Positions 32,728 through 45,068 of a stretch of 64,000 bases of DNA are shown one piece after another; the stretch's first letter is position 1; each line of letters starts with the position of its first letter. Made by a program: the position numbers and the translations under genes. The stretch comes from Agrostemma githago (taxonomy: Eukaryota > Streptophyta > Magnoliopsida > Caryophyllales > Caryophyllaceae), in the NCBI GenBank assembly GCA_958450325.1, contig OY288243.1:32350844-32414843 (forward strand), given 5' to 3'. The notes beneath the pieces were generated by a model, which saw only the letters and a program-made list of their open reading frames with translations, had not been told where the DNA came from and searched no databases.

Positions 32728-35700
32728 ATGCCTAGGCGGGGAGGCGAATCCTTTCTCTTTAATCCAGAGCCGGAGAGGCTTTTTCGAGCTTTTCGCCAAC
32801 GGACGATTAACCGGGTTAGGATCTCTCAACCAAGCGCAAGCAATACCCATCAAGAACAAGCTCAAGGAAGCGATAGTGAGGAAGCATATCGAGAGACGGC
32901 CGAAGGGAATTTCACCAATCCCTTCGGAGATTCTAGTCCTAGTTCCCCATCTACATCTACATCAACTCCGTCTACACCATCTTCTCCCTTACATCCAATA
33001 ATGCCGAAGTTTTCCTCCCACTCCACATTCACGGAAGACGTCTTGCCGGGACCCAATGCTCTACCGGCCGCTTATGCCAGAAATTTTACGGCCAAAACCC
33101 ATTTCATCCAACTTGTGGAAAGGAACCAATTTAGTGGTTTGCCCACCGAAGACCCGCACCAACACATGGAGACTTTCTCCGATTATTGCGACGCTATCTC
33201 TCAACCCGGGGTTACACAAGATCAAATCCGATGGGTTTTATTTCCATTTTCTCATATTGGAAAAGCGAAGCAATGGATTAAAGGTCTCGATAGGGCAACC
33301 ATGGGCATCGACACTTGGAAGAAACTTGCATTGGCATTCTACCAAACTTTCTACCCTCCGGAGAAGACTAATTTGCTTAGAGCCTCCATCACCGGTTTCC
33401 AACAATGGGATGAGGAGAGTTTATATGAAGCTTGGGAGCGGTTCAAGTCTTTGGTTAGATCGTGCCCCCATCATGGACTTTCACTATGGTTCTTGGTCCA
33501 ACAATTTTGGAACGGTCTTTATGAGGACTCAAGAACTATACTTAATATGGGCTCCAATGGTAGGCTCACCGAGGTCGATGATGACCAAACTTGGGCGAGA
33601 ATCGAAGAGATGGCGGTGCATAATTCGCAATACTCTAGACCTAGGAAGGCAAACCGAGGAGGTAGGCACGAGGTTGATGCTATAACTCAATTAAGCATTG
33701 ACCTTGGGGCTCAATTGAAGACACACATGGAATCCATTGACAAGAAACTTCAAGGCCACCTCACTCAAGTCCAAAGCATCGGTTCCTCCAACCAAACCTC
33801 GATTTATGAAGTGAATGCTTTAGGATTTGCGCCTCCTTTGCCTTATTATGGGATGTGTGATACTTGTGGAATCGTTGGTCATGACCCTATGAATTGTAGA
33901 GGGAGTATTGAGCAAGTGAATGCCTTTCAAGCATTCAAGCAAGGTACTTCCTATTCTAATCAATACCAAGCTTCCAATCAAGTCCCTCAACAACAAGCTC
34001 TTCAACACCAACAACAACATCGTCCTTATGTTCCACCTCCCTTAAGGGACAACAACCAAGGTTACCAAGGCAACTCAAGGCCTTTCAACAACTTCAAGCA
34101 AGGTAACCAAGGTTCACTCAACAACAATCAAGGGTTCCAACAAGGGAACTTCAACCAAGGCTATCAAAACCACAACCATGGCAACAACCAAGGCCTTAAT
34201 CAAGGAAATTCTCATGGGTTCCGAGGGAACAATCATCAACAACAAGCAATTCAAGGAAATCTACAACAAGGCAAGCCTAGGAGCCGGTCTCCTATTCATG
34301 ACTATGGTACTCCCTTAGCTCTCACCAATACACCGCATAATCCATCATCACCACCACGGGATTTCGACATGCAAAAACAAATGGTGGATATCTATAGGGA
34401 CACTCATGAATTGCAAAAGAGGCAATTAGATGCACAAATGTCACAACAAGGAGCCATTAATCAAATTTTAATGGAAAACAAGGAAATAAAAACTCACATG
34501 AAGATGATTGAAAATCAAGTGGCACAACTTGCATCGGGAAGTTCCTCAAGACAAAGAGGGCAATTACCCCCTCAAGGTGTAACTCCGACTTTTGAGCATG
34601 TCAATGCCATCACCACTAGGAGAGGTACATCTTATGACTCCCCCCCATTCCCGAGTGAGCAAGAGCCGATGCAAGAACCGACAAGAAAGATGCCACCTCC
34701 AATTCAAGAAAGCTCAACCCTTGACAATCCAACGGAGGAGCAAGTCTTATGGGAGGTTGAGAAACCTCAACAAGACAAGCAAACCACACCTCAAGCTAAA
34801 GATAAGGGTAAAAAGAAAGTGTCATTTGAAGAGCCCACCCCGATTGAGCCGAATAAATATCAAGTAAAGTTGCCTTTCCCATCAAGGCAAATGAAGACTA
34901 AGGTGGACACTCAATATGACAAGTTCCTTAACATAGTGAAGAAGTTGGACGTGAGTGTCCCATTCACCGAGCTACTTACCCAAATCCCGGCATACGGAAA
35001 ATTTATGCGAGAAATATTGGCTAGGAAGATATCCGTCGACAAGGAAGAGACCATCGCATTCACAAGGGTGGTGAGCGAGCTCATTCAAGGTTCTACGCTT
35101 CCAAAGTTGAAGGATCCGGGTAGGTTCTCGATCCCTTGCACCATAGGGCACTACAAGATCGAAAGAGCTTTATGTGATTTGGGTGCGAGTGTAAGCATCA
35201 TTCCCTACTCCATTTGTTGCCGACTTGGGATGAAGGAGCTTAAAAGTACCTCTATCACGCTCCAAATGGCCGATAGTTCATTCAACCGGCCATTGGGGAT
35301 GCTAGAGGATGTGCCGGTGAGAATCGGTAAGTTCTTCATTCCGGTTGACTTTATCGTGCTCGATATGCGGGAAGATGAAATCACTCCTATTATTCTTGGG
35401 CGCCCATTTTTACATACCGCCGGTGCCATGATCGATGTGAAGAACGGTAGGATCACATTCGAGTTAGGCGAGGAGAAGCTAGTGTTTGACCTTCAAGGTA
35501 ACACTTCGCCTACCAACGACGAGTCATGCAATATGATCCAAGCCAAAGAAAACATCGATCTAGGGGAAGAACCGAGACAAAGCATGAACAAGGAATCTTA
35601 TGTACTTGAGGATGATGACTCCGATTTGGAGGAGGATGAGAGCCCATGTCATGGGTTTAATGACAAGTTGAAGGGCAAAAAGGATGAAGATGAGCCTCCC

Positions 35701-35931
35701 TTGGGGCCACATGAGGATAGATGGATGTTTGGGTATATACCGAAGGATCGAAAGTACAAGTTCAAGCCATTGAACTTAGTAGATCGGGATGCCCCGGGAA
35801 CGTCGAGACAAGGCCATGAAGAGCCTTGGTTTGTGGAGGCTTATGTTACTAGCTTGATTGAAGACTTTGCTAGGGCCTTCGACTTGTTTCTTCGTGCCCT
35901 TGATGGAGATGGAAGGAATCTTGGTTGTTGA
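32728..35931 (+). CDS. Athila-type gag-protease polyprotein, 1067 aa, intact
   Basis: Starts MPRRGGESFLF after the primer site and stops at TGA 35931. Residues about 110-270 are a Retrotrans_gag capsid region (HIGKAKQWIKGLDRATMG; LAFYQTFYPPEKTNLLRASI). A CCHC knuckle (CDTCGIVGHDPMNC) is at about 377-390. Residues about 405-520 are extremely Q/N/G-rich. The protease is at about 790-920 with active site ALCDLGASVSIIP (Asp near 817), the DLGA form usual in Athila, and a conserved ILGRPFLHTAGAMIDV flap region. The C-terminus is acidic. Particles and a protease could be made. Nothing encodes replication enzymes downstream. Confidence 0.95.
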   Translation: MPRRGGESFLFNPEPERLFRAFRQRTINRVRISQPSASNTHQEQAQGSDSEEAYRETAEGNFTNPFGDSSPSSPSTSTSTPSTPSSPLHPIMPKFSSHSTFTEDVLPGPNALPAAYARNFTAKTHFIQLVERNQFSGLPTEDPHQHMETFSDYCDAISQPGVTQDQIRWVLFPFSHIGKAKQWIKGLDRATMGIDTWKKLALAFYQTFYPPEKTNLLRASITGFQQWDEESLYEAWERFKSLVRSCPHHGLSLWFLVQQFWNGLYEDSRTILNMGSNGRLTEVDDDQTWARIEEMAVHNSQYSRPRKANRGGRHEVDAITQLSIDLGAQLKTHMESIDKKLQGHLTQVQSIGSSNQTSIYEVNALGFAPPLPYYGMCDTCGIVGHDPMNCRGSIEQVNAFQAFKQGTSYSNQYQASNQVPQQQALQHQQQHRPYVPPPLRDNNQGYQGNSRPFNNFKQGNQGSLNNNQGFQQGNFNQGYQNHNHGNNQGLNQGNSHGFRGNNHQQQAIQGNLQQGKPRSRSPIHDYGTPLALTNTPHNPSSPPRDFDMQKQMVDIYRDTHELQKRQLDAQMSQQGAINQILMENKEIKTHMKMIENQVAQLASGSSSRQRGQLPPQGVTPTFEHVNAITTRRGTSYDSPPFPSEQEPMQEPTRKMPPPIQESSTLDNPTEEQVLWEVEKPQQDKQTTPQAKDKGKKKVSFEEPTPIEPNKYQVKLPFPSRQMKTKVDTQYDKFLNIVKKLDVSVPFTELLTQIPAYGKFMREILARKISVDKEETIAFTRVVSELIQGSTLPKLKDPGRFSIPCTIGHYKIERALCDLGASVSIIPYSICCRLGMKELKSTSITLQMADSSFNRPLGMLEDVPVRIGKFFIPVDFIVLDMREDEITPIILGRPFLHTAGAMIDVKNGRITFELGEEKLVFDLQGNTSPTNDESCNMIQAKENIDLGEEPRQSMNKESYVLEDDDSDLEEDESPCHGFNDKLKGKKDEDEPPLGPHEDRWMFGYIPKDRKYKFKPLNLVDRDAPGTSRQGHEEPWFVEAYVTSLIEDFARAFDLFLRALDGDGRNLGC

Positions 35932-38889
35932 AAAAGAATGAAGAATATACCACCTTGGTTTGACGGAGTTCCACAAGAACCGTCTCTTTGTATATATCTC
36001 TTTCCCTTATAGTTTGTTGCTTTTGTGAAATTCTTGATTATTTGGATGTTTGATGAGCGTTGTGAGGGAGGGAATTTGATGTGTTGTTTGAGTTTAATGT
36101 GATAGGTGTAAAGTGCAAGTGATTCCTAGGGAAGAACGGTCATTGTTGGAGCTTGGATTGTGTGAAGGGAAGTCGGTTTTTGAAGCTCGGTACGAGCTTT
36201 TGGGTGCTATAGAGGGTATGGAGACTCTTCCCGACCTAGAAGAGGTCATCCCGTCCGGGATGGAAGGCCCATCCCGACCGGGATGAGCTGCACAAAAATT
36301 GGGTTCACTGGCAGTCCGTCCCGACCGGGACGAGACAGCCATCCCGACCGGGACCACCCATCCCGACCGGGATGGACCCCCTGTCCTCCGTTGGCTCTTT
36401 TCTTCGTTGTTTGAGACCACCCAACCACTTTATACCCCCTCCCAACCTCCCTACATGTACTTACTCTCATTGTATGACCTTTGCACCTCACATACACGCT
36501 TTCCCCTCACTTTCTATTCACTTCAAACCGACTTTTGCATCAAAAACCCACCTCATTTTGCATTTGTGCCCCAACCATGGAACCGGATTGCAATTGGAGA
36601 GGAATAACGTCGACTTGGACAAGCTAAGTGCCTATTTTGACTTATCAGACGATGGAGCGAGTGAGTTGGTAACCGTATGGTACGGCAACTATCCTCTCTT
36701 TTCTGTTTTTATAGCTTGTCTTCTTAGTTTATTCCCTTTCCCTCTTATCATTTTTGTCATGGTGGCCTTCGAGGCCTTGGTGTGCTTGCTCCCGACTCTC
36801 GATGACGTGACTACATCGAGAGTCATTTCAAAATCCAAAATTTTCAAGATTTTCACCTTCTTTGTAGGAATTAGTCGGATTTGGGCGGAATCCGGGCTAG
36901 GTGACGTGATTACACCTAGTCCTCCCCTCCCATTTCCTTTTATTTCCTTCTTTTTATTTTCTTCCCCCTTCCATATCTTTTTCTTGTCTCGGCCCATGGT
37001 GACTTGATTACACCCCGGCCGGACGCCTTCTACCCTTTTCTCCACTTTTTGATTTTTAGCTTTATTTTCGTAGTTTATTTTCTTTTTCTTTTGTGCTCCA
37101 TGCACTGCGGTCGAGCATGAGGACATGGCTCGACTTAAGTGTGGGGGAGCGATATTCTAGCATAGTTAGTTTTATTTTCGTAGTTTTTCCAAAAAAAATC
37201 TTTAAAAACCCTAAAAATTTGAAAAATTTTCACAAAAATCAAAAAGATTTTCCTTTTGTGTGTTTTCCTTTTGTGTCATTGTGTCGTATATTTGTTTTGT
37301 TGTGTGTTTTGCCCCCCTCTTTTCTTTATAGGTTGCCTAGTCGCCATTAGCTTTGGAGAGCTTTCAAGACTTCCGGTATCATCTTTATCCCTTTTTCTTC
37401 TTTACCTCTTGCGGAGTTTGGAGGAGTTTTGTGATGAAGTGTGCTCGGGAGGAGCTTTGTAAAGATTGTGGTGGATTTGGAGACTTGTTTGATGATAGGG
37501 GTGGTGTTTGTGTTCTCTATGTGTTTGTTTTGTGTTGTTCTTGTTTTGTTGCTTTTGTTTCTTTTTTTCTTTCGTTTTCGTTGAGTCTTTGTTTTGTGTT
37601 TTGTTGTGTGTCTTGTGTGTAAATGGTTTTCGAAAACCCGGTTTAGAGGCTAGTGTGTGAGTGTGTAATTTCCCTTCCTAGTTGTATAAACCGAGTCTTG
37701 GACTTTAATCTAGTAGAATGACCCTAAATCAATGATTTCGTTGGTCCTTTACCTTGAGTCCACCTAGCTTACTAGGGGTTTACTACGGGATTTGCACTTT
37801 TGACCATTATGACCACCCACGGTGTGAAAAGGCCTTGGTTACCGAGTCCCGTCCCCTAGGTGACCGTGATTGGGATTGTTTAATTAGTCCAAGTTCCCCA
37901 CTTTTTGTGGGTTAGAAGGGAAGGACGCTCCCCGACTCTCCCATTTCCCTACCTCCTACACATATCCACACAATAAATTGCAAAGTGTTGATTCCTCTCT
38001 TTCTTGTCATACAATGAAATGCCAAAAAGCCTAATCTTGCCAAGAAAGGGCAAAGAAAAGAAAATGAAAGAAAATGAAAGAAAGAAAAGAATGAAGAAAA
38101 AGAAAAGGCACAAAAGCCGAAAAGAAAATAGAAAAGAAGAAAAAGAATGGCATGGCAAAACAAGGCAAAAATGCAAAAGAAAAGAGAAAATGCCAAAAGA
38201 AATTCGTCTCACAAAAAGATCTTAACCTCACAAAAATAAGCCTTTTTCCGACCTTTGCCGTGAAGAGCCTACCAAAGGACCGAGTCCCGAGGAAGGATGA
38301 TAGCGGCAATAATCGGTCTTCCCTCATTTTGCATGTTTTCCACTTTTTACTTGGACTAGTTAGGCGCTTTCGGACATGGGACGACCCTCTTGGCTCTTTG
38401 CTAAAGGGGGCGGGGTCTCACTTACCTACAGTGTCGACTAACACCGTGGTTCATCCTTTTTCCATCCCGCCGATCGTCCCGTAGTACGTTCTTAGAAGGT
38501 TAGGAGGAACCGAGGTAAGTTACCAACGTTTTTATTGCTTTGTCGTCATACTATTAGGTTTTAGTCCATCTTAGTTTGAATTGCTAGCTTGGGAACGTTG
38601 TCGCTTGCCTCGAGTCCTAAACCGGTGCTTCTTTCACCGCTTGTTTGAGGGAAGCGGTATTTCTTTTCTTTTGGGTGCAACCTTTTGTGTGTTTGTTTGT
38701 TTATGTGTTTTGTGTCCGGTTGCATCCACAGTTTTGTCGCAAGACCCGACTTGCCTTGCGGAGTGCACTTTTCCTCTAAGTGCACTCGCGTGAGTTGAAA
38801 GGGCGTAGGGTGCGCTAATACCCATTCGGCTAGTTTAGTAGTTAGTATGTGCTTACTCGAGGGCGAGTAAGGGTTAAGTGTGGGGGAGT
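35932..38889 (+). other. Non-coding 3' internal region of the Athila-type element (pol deleted)
   Basis: About 3 kb between the gag-protease stop and the 3' LTR with no recognisable RT, RNase H, integrase or env. It carries five to six TCCCGACCGGGA-type inverted motifs at 36248-36375, a purine tract copy (AAGTGTGGGGGAGC, 37138-37151), an A/G-rich stretch at 38040-38220 whose ORFs are low complexity, and the true purine tract at 38876-38889. Confidence 0.85.
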
Positions 38890-40539
38890 TGATAAGTGTG
38901 GTTTGTAGTGCCTATTTTGTAGTGTTTTGGTCCCATTTTTTCTTGTAGAATCGCTCCTTGGGAGCGGTTTAGGGGCTTCTTATGCTTCCTTTAGTTCGTT
39001 TCAGGTTCACGAGACCGATTTGGAAGAGTTGGAGCGATTCCGACTCGATACATACACATTTTGGAGCCAACGAGATAAAGGAACGATGACCCGATGCTTT
39101 GGAATCGACCCCGAGACCTTGGGACCCAATCCCGAGTCCCGAGACCCGATCCCGAGTCCCGAGAATCGATGAGAAGTCCATGTGAGGCAAGGAGAGACCA
39201 AGAGGATCATAATGGAGGCCTACAAGACCCATCCCCGACGGGTATGCACCTCATCCCGTCGGGGATGAAGTGCACTTTGGAGGATGCCACTGCAACGCCG
39301 TCCCGGTCGGGACCAACCCGTCCCGGTCGGGATGGTGGGTCCGTCCCGGTCGGGATGATCCGTCCCGGTCGGGACCAAGGGGCTGTAGTCCGCATTTCTT
39401 TCTTTCTTCTCCCTTTCATTTGTAACCCTATAAATACTTACCTCTTGTATTGTTTATGGATCTTACAATAGTTTAGCCTCTCTTAAGCCTCTCTACAACA
39501 TATAAACCCTAGATTTAGTTCTTCATATTAGTTTGAATCTCTTATTAATCCTTAGTTAAATCTTAGTTAATCCTAGTTAATTAGTGCTTGTATTAAGAAG
39601 ATACTTGAAGACTTCTCCAAGATTGACAACCTTGGGATTATTTGGGTTTCTCTTTTATGCAAGATTTCATCTTTTCCTTCATCTAGTGTTGGTATAATCT
39701 TTCTTTTCTCTTGTTTATTGTTATTGAATCAAGTTTGAATCTTTACTTAGTGTTTGTTGTTATTGTTTATATTGTTCTTGATGATGAATGTTTGGATTGT
39801 GGAGTTGTTTCATCCTTTCATTGTTATAGTTAGTTTGACCATGAGTGAGTAGTTTATTTGTGGGTTAGTAGGGGGATTAAGAGTAGATTATGGGTGATTA
39901 GGGTTTGATTGGGGGTAAAGGGTGATTCTTTATTGTTAGTCACATATTTGGCACACCATGTGTTTGTTGATATGCTTGTATGAGTTGTAGTGGCCATGCT
40001 TCTCATGCTAGTCTTCTTCTACCCATTGTATGCTTTGTGTGTGGACATGTTGAGCATTGTCGTCGACATCGGTTTAAGTTGCTATCGCCCGGACCGAACC
40101 TAGCAATTAGGAGGTACCTACACCCTTAATCAACCCAAGTCACCCCACTACACTTATGAACCCGACCTAACCCACTCCTTTCTTTCCATATTTGATCCAT
40201 CTTGTTAGTTAGTCATCACTTCTTTAGTTTGATAATTGGTTCGATTATTAGCATTGTTTTGCACTTCTCTTTAGTTTGCTAGTTGGTTTGTGTTTAGTTA
40301 TTCTAGCTTAACCTCGTTTAGCCTAGTTGATTGTTAGTTTACTTCCTACTTCTCCTCTCATCATAATTCATCTAGTATTAGTTCTTTGTGTTGTTTGGTA
40401 GCATAGTCTAGTTCTAGGCCGATTTAGTCTAAACCTTGCAATACCGTCTCCGTGGACACGACCCGACTTACCCTAACTACCGTTAGGTGTTAGTTGGCTA
40501 CTTATTTGGTGGCGGGATCCACGACAAATCCTACCATCA
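38890..40539 (+). repeat. 3' LTR of the Athila-type element
   Basis: 1650 bp, matches the 5' LTR except A at 39009 for C at 30970, on my reading of the two copies. Confidence 0.96.
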
Positions 40540-40794
40540 ACGGTTTCGGAAATCTCTTCGTACAAACACCATCCTCCATACATGCGGCTTTGGGATTAGC
40601 TTGACCACATGGTCCATGTATCATTAACTCCGAAACTGCATTGAAGAGGACCGGATTATCAAAACGATTTGGTAGTTCTGCGCTAATGATACCGTCTACA
40701 TCCTCAGCAACAGGAAACTTATCATCCCGCTGGAGAAATAGAAGTATATGAGCATGAGGAAGACCTCACTTCTGAAACTCCACTGTGTATACAA
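40540..40794 (-). pseudogene. Helitron RepHel: HUH nuclease exon
   Basis: After the acceptor AATGTACCAG (40795) the minus strand encodes VVYTVEFQK-stop-GLPHAHILLFL. The H-A-H is the HUH metal-binding motif of the rolling-circle nuclease, which nicks DNA at the Helitron end. NRFDNPVLFNAVSELMIHGP and CMEDGVCTKRFPK follow and continue across the Athila insertion to 30850. TGA at 40766-40768 stands where Arg (CGA) is expected in EFQKRGLPH, a single C to T change beside the active site. Confidence 0.93.
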
Positions 40795-40859
40795 CTGGTA
40801 CATTGGTTTCAGACAATAGATGACAACCAATGTTGGATGGATATTGGGAAACATTAACC

Positions 40860-42141
<1,282 letters not shown>

Positions 42142-43085
42142 CTGCCCTTGTCTTGCCGAAGATTAGCCCATCCTTGCAGTCCTTGATAAGTTGTTCGAGT
42201 TTCATCTTAAAAACTCCTGTTAGAATATCAGGTCTGTGCTCACTTTTGACACCTTTCGCCTTTACAAATCTGGTAATTTCTGGCCACTTCGGATTGCAAG
42301 TGAAAGTAATAAACAAATCCGGGTAGCCACACCACTTACAGATAGCCATTGTGTCCTGATACGTCTCCCTCATGTACCCTTTACCACCGAGAAAACACGA
42401 TGGAACAATATATCGTACGCCTAAAGATCCCGGTTCTGTTGCACCATTTTCAACTGAAGCGGCCAAACGTTTGTAATTCTCCGACCTCAATTTAGGCTGG
42501 TTTAGCCTAAAAAATAGCAATCTTTGAGCCTCAACCATGGTGTACCCATCAACATAAAATTGCTGGAATAGATTCGCTGCGCTAACTAATGTTGGAGGCT
42601 CAATCTCCGGTGGTCTATCCATGAGACGAAAAGCAAACCACTCCCTTAGTGTGAGTTTATTCTGTCCTGTATCTAGATGTTTAGAGGCGGCGATTGATTG
42701 TTCACTGTGAGCAATTCCGAGACGTGGACCATCTTCACCACGCGGGAACAGGAACGGGTACTGTAGTGCGAGGTACGATGCATGAAGTTCTGAGATCCTT
42801 TGTAGTTTTCCAGATCTCTCTTCAACTATGATATCTCGACCGTCAATTGTGTCCTCTATGTCTCCAACTATAAGAGCAGCAACTTCAGAAACGGAGGGCA
42901 AATTGTATGTCCTTCCATCGACGTGCCTACCACTGATAAGACGGAGCCTGATCTCACCTCCATTGTCGGCACTAATAAGACGGTTTCTCGCCATTCTAAA
43001 ACACTTCACCAAGGGATTGTATTCATCAAGCATTCTTTTAAGATCTGCCATTAACTGTGTGTCCCACTTATTTTTCTTGTACGAA
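42142..43085 (-). CDS. Helitron RepHel: Helitron_like_N (Rep) domain exon
   Basis: Exon from acceptor GTGCAG (43086) to donor GTACCACG (42141), open throughout. It encodes KWDTQLMADLKRMLDEYNPL, FRMARNRLI, QYPFLFPRGEDG, LTLREWFAFRLMDR, FQQFYVDGYTMVEAQRLLFF, GSLGVRYIVPSCFLGGKGYM, DTMAICKWCGYPDLFITFTC and NPKWPEITRF, ending FGKTRAG. This is the conserved N-terminal part of the RepHel nuclease (PF14214-type), just before the HUH exon. No nonsense codon is present in this exon. Confidence 0.93.
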
Positions 43086-43180
43086 CTGCACAAATCATTA
43101 TTAAAACATCAAGTAAGATCATAATATAATAAATTCTCCAGGGAAGAATTATAGTTTCAGGCAAAGATGTACAACAAACC

Positions 43181-44715
43181 TCAAAGCATTTTTCCTATTG
43201 GCTATCTCGTCCTCAGTGTCATATATATATAGTTGGCAAAATTTAGGGGTACTATCTTCAGGAGGTAGGAGGTTACCGATCCGGTGGGTGTTTTGACCAC
43301 TCAATCTGAATGTGTAAGGACCTCTCCCACGGTTTATGTCGTGGTCAATTTTCCCACTTGTAGATGTCATTGAGAAACCGTTGTTATAGGTACGGATGTT
43401 TTCCTTAAAATGTCCACTTTTTGGGTGTACACCTGTCAATAGGTCAAGTAGTGGTTGCGGCGGATATTGGAGGTACGGTAGCTCAACTATCCCGTCTTTA
43501 CAGCACATTGTGAAAGTAGGGTTTAACGGCTTTCGATCCATACGGTCCCTTTCATTATACCACATCTGCGCTGCACACTTACGGCACGAATACTCTGGGT
43601 CACCGATGTCTACATAACCAATCCATTCTTGATTGATACAATGAAATTCCAGTAATTTAAGGTGTGTTAGGGTATACATGAATAATTAATCAGACCATAT
43701 AAACTTTAGAGATCATGCCAGTTGCCATACCTTCCTCCAATATTTGGTGTTCTTCATCTGTACTGGACGTTCCTCCAATCCCAAAAATATCTCTGGCCAG
43801 ACTGTGAATAACGGATTCCCCGTCGTATTTTATCTCGACAGCACGGTTGTATAATCTCGATGACTCTGTCAGGCAACTTTGGAAAGTTATGGTTGAATTT
43901 TGACCGTCTACACGGGTTATAATGAATAAATTTAGTGGAATTAATTTTACAAAACACGGGGTATAATGCATACAAAGTATCATGTTTTGTGAAATAAAAT
44001 CACGATGCATACAAAGTGTCATGTTTTTGAATTATAACATCAAGGAATTTTTAAAAAAGAGAACTAAATTTTCACGGTTTGCCAATATTGCGTTAATTTA
44101 GTGGAATTAATGTTTAAAATCACGTGAAATTAGTCAAATAATAAATTAATATCCATAAATGACGACAGGTTATAATGAATAAAGTTAGTGGAATTAATTT
44201 TACCAAACACGAATTATACTGCATACAAAGTATCATGTTTTGTAACTTGGTAATACAATAACTACGTAACAATACCTCAAAATCATATACTAAAAATGAA
44301 AGTACGGGAGATTAATCAAATTCACGGCAAGCTAAATATTACGTATATAAGCTATGTGAAAATTGTATACTAAAAATGAAAGTATGGGAAATTAATCAAA
44401 TTCACAGTAAGCTGATATTACGTATATAAGCTATGACACAAACCGTAGCATGTCGGAGTAGCTGGTGTTAAGCCAGTTAGTGGTTGAGCAGTAGTAACAA
44501 TTTGATTAGCCCTCAGCTCTTCTAAGAGTATGCGTCTGTTGTGTCTCGCCAATTTAGTCCTCCAGCGTTGGTCAATATGGGGACCGAATATGGGGTGAGA
44601 AGATATCAGGGGTGCACATCCAGTACGCATTGCCCTACGTTCGTTAAGTATACGTCTAAGGTCCTGCCTCTGAATCTGTGTTGTGTAGTATCGGTTGATG
44701 TATTTCTGAATGTTC
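43181..44715 (-). CDS. Helitron RepHel: upstream exons
   Basis: Three coding patches on the minus strand. Next to the (TTCAG)n element: NIQKYINRYYTTQIQRQDLR and SSHPIFGPHIDQRWRTKLAR (about 44430-44715). Then FQSCLTESSRLYNRAVEIKY and HSLARDIFGIGG (about 43740-43920). Then IGYVDIGDPEYSCRKCAAQM, PPQPLLDLLTG and RGRGPYTFRLSGQNTHRIGN, ending ANRKNALR at a GT donor (43180). The C-x2-C in YSCRKCAAQMWYNE plus FRLSGQNTHRIG are typical of plant Helitron RepHel N-termini. The introns between are AT-rich; one holds a 78-bp tandem duplication (about 44291-44436). Confidence 0.85.
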
Positions 44716-44845
44716 AAGGGCAGTTCAGTTCAGTTCAGACAATTTCAGTTCAGTTCAGTTCAGTTCAGACACATTCAGTTCAGTTCAGTTCAGTTCAGAC
44801 ACATTCAGTTCAGTTCAGTTCAGTTCAGTTCAGTTCAGTTCAGAC

Positions 44846-44938
<93 letters not shown>
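44846..44938. repeat. (TTA)n microsatellite
   Basis: About 30 uninterrupted TTA units at the inner edge of the left TTCAG array. Confidence 0.97.
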
Positions 44939-44939
<1 letters not shown>

Positions 44940-45068
44940 AGTGGATGATGAAAATAATAACGGTAAAAGAACGATATTTTTGAAGTTAAACTTACATAAA
45001 TAATGACCACAAATATTTTCGTCAATACAATCTAAATCCATTACGTCAATACTTTTGATGAATACAAA

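Larger units (their letters stand above)
30851..40539 (+). mobile_element. Athila-type LTR retrotransposon with gag-protease only, very young
   Basis: Identical-length 1650-bp LTRs (30851-32500, 38890-40539; TGATAAGTG...TACCATCA) are flanked by the 5-bp duplication ACGGT (30846-30850, 40540-40544). The primer site TGGCGCCGTTGCCGGGGA (32504-32521) matches the 3' end of tRNA-Asp. A purine tract AAGTGTGGGGGAG precedes the 3' LTR. The internal region holds one long gag-protease ORF and no reverse transcriptase, RNase H or integrase. I see one LTR mismatch (C 30970 versus A 39009). It inserted in a RepHel exon. An autonomous relative must have supplied the polymerase and integrase. Confidence 0.95.

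Noticed and set aside
37912..38327. Lys-rich and Phe-rich ORFs
   Set aside because: Low-complexity A/G-rich sequence in the non-coding 3' part of the Athila element.
44541..45041. ORFs with SSVQFSS and poly-Tyr or poly-Ile
   Set aside because: Translations of TTCAG and TTA arrays. The only independent ORF there is the acidic one at 45069-45248.
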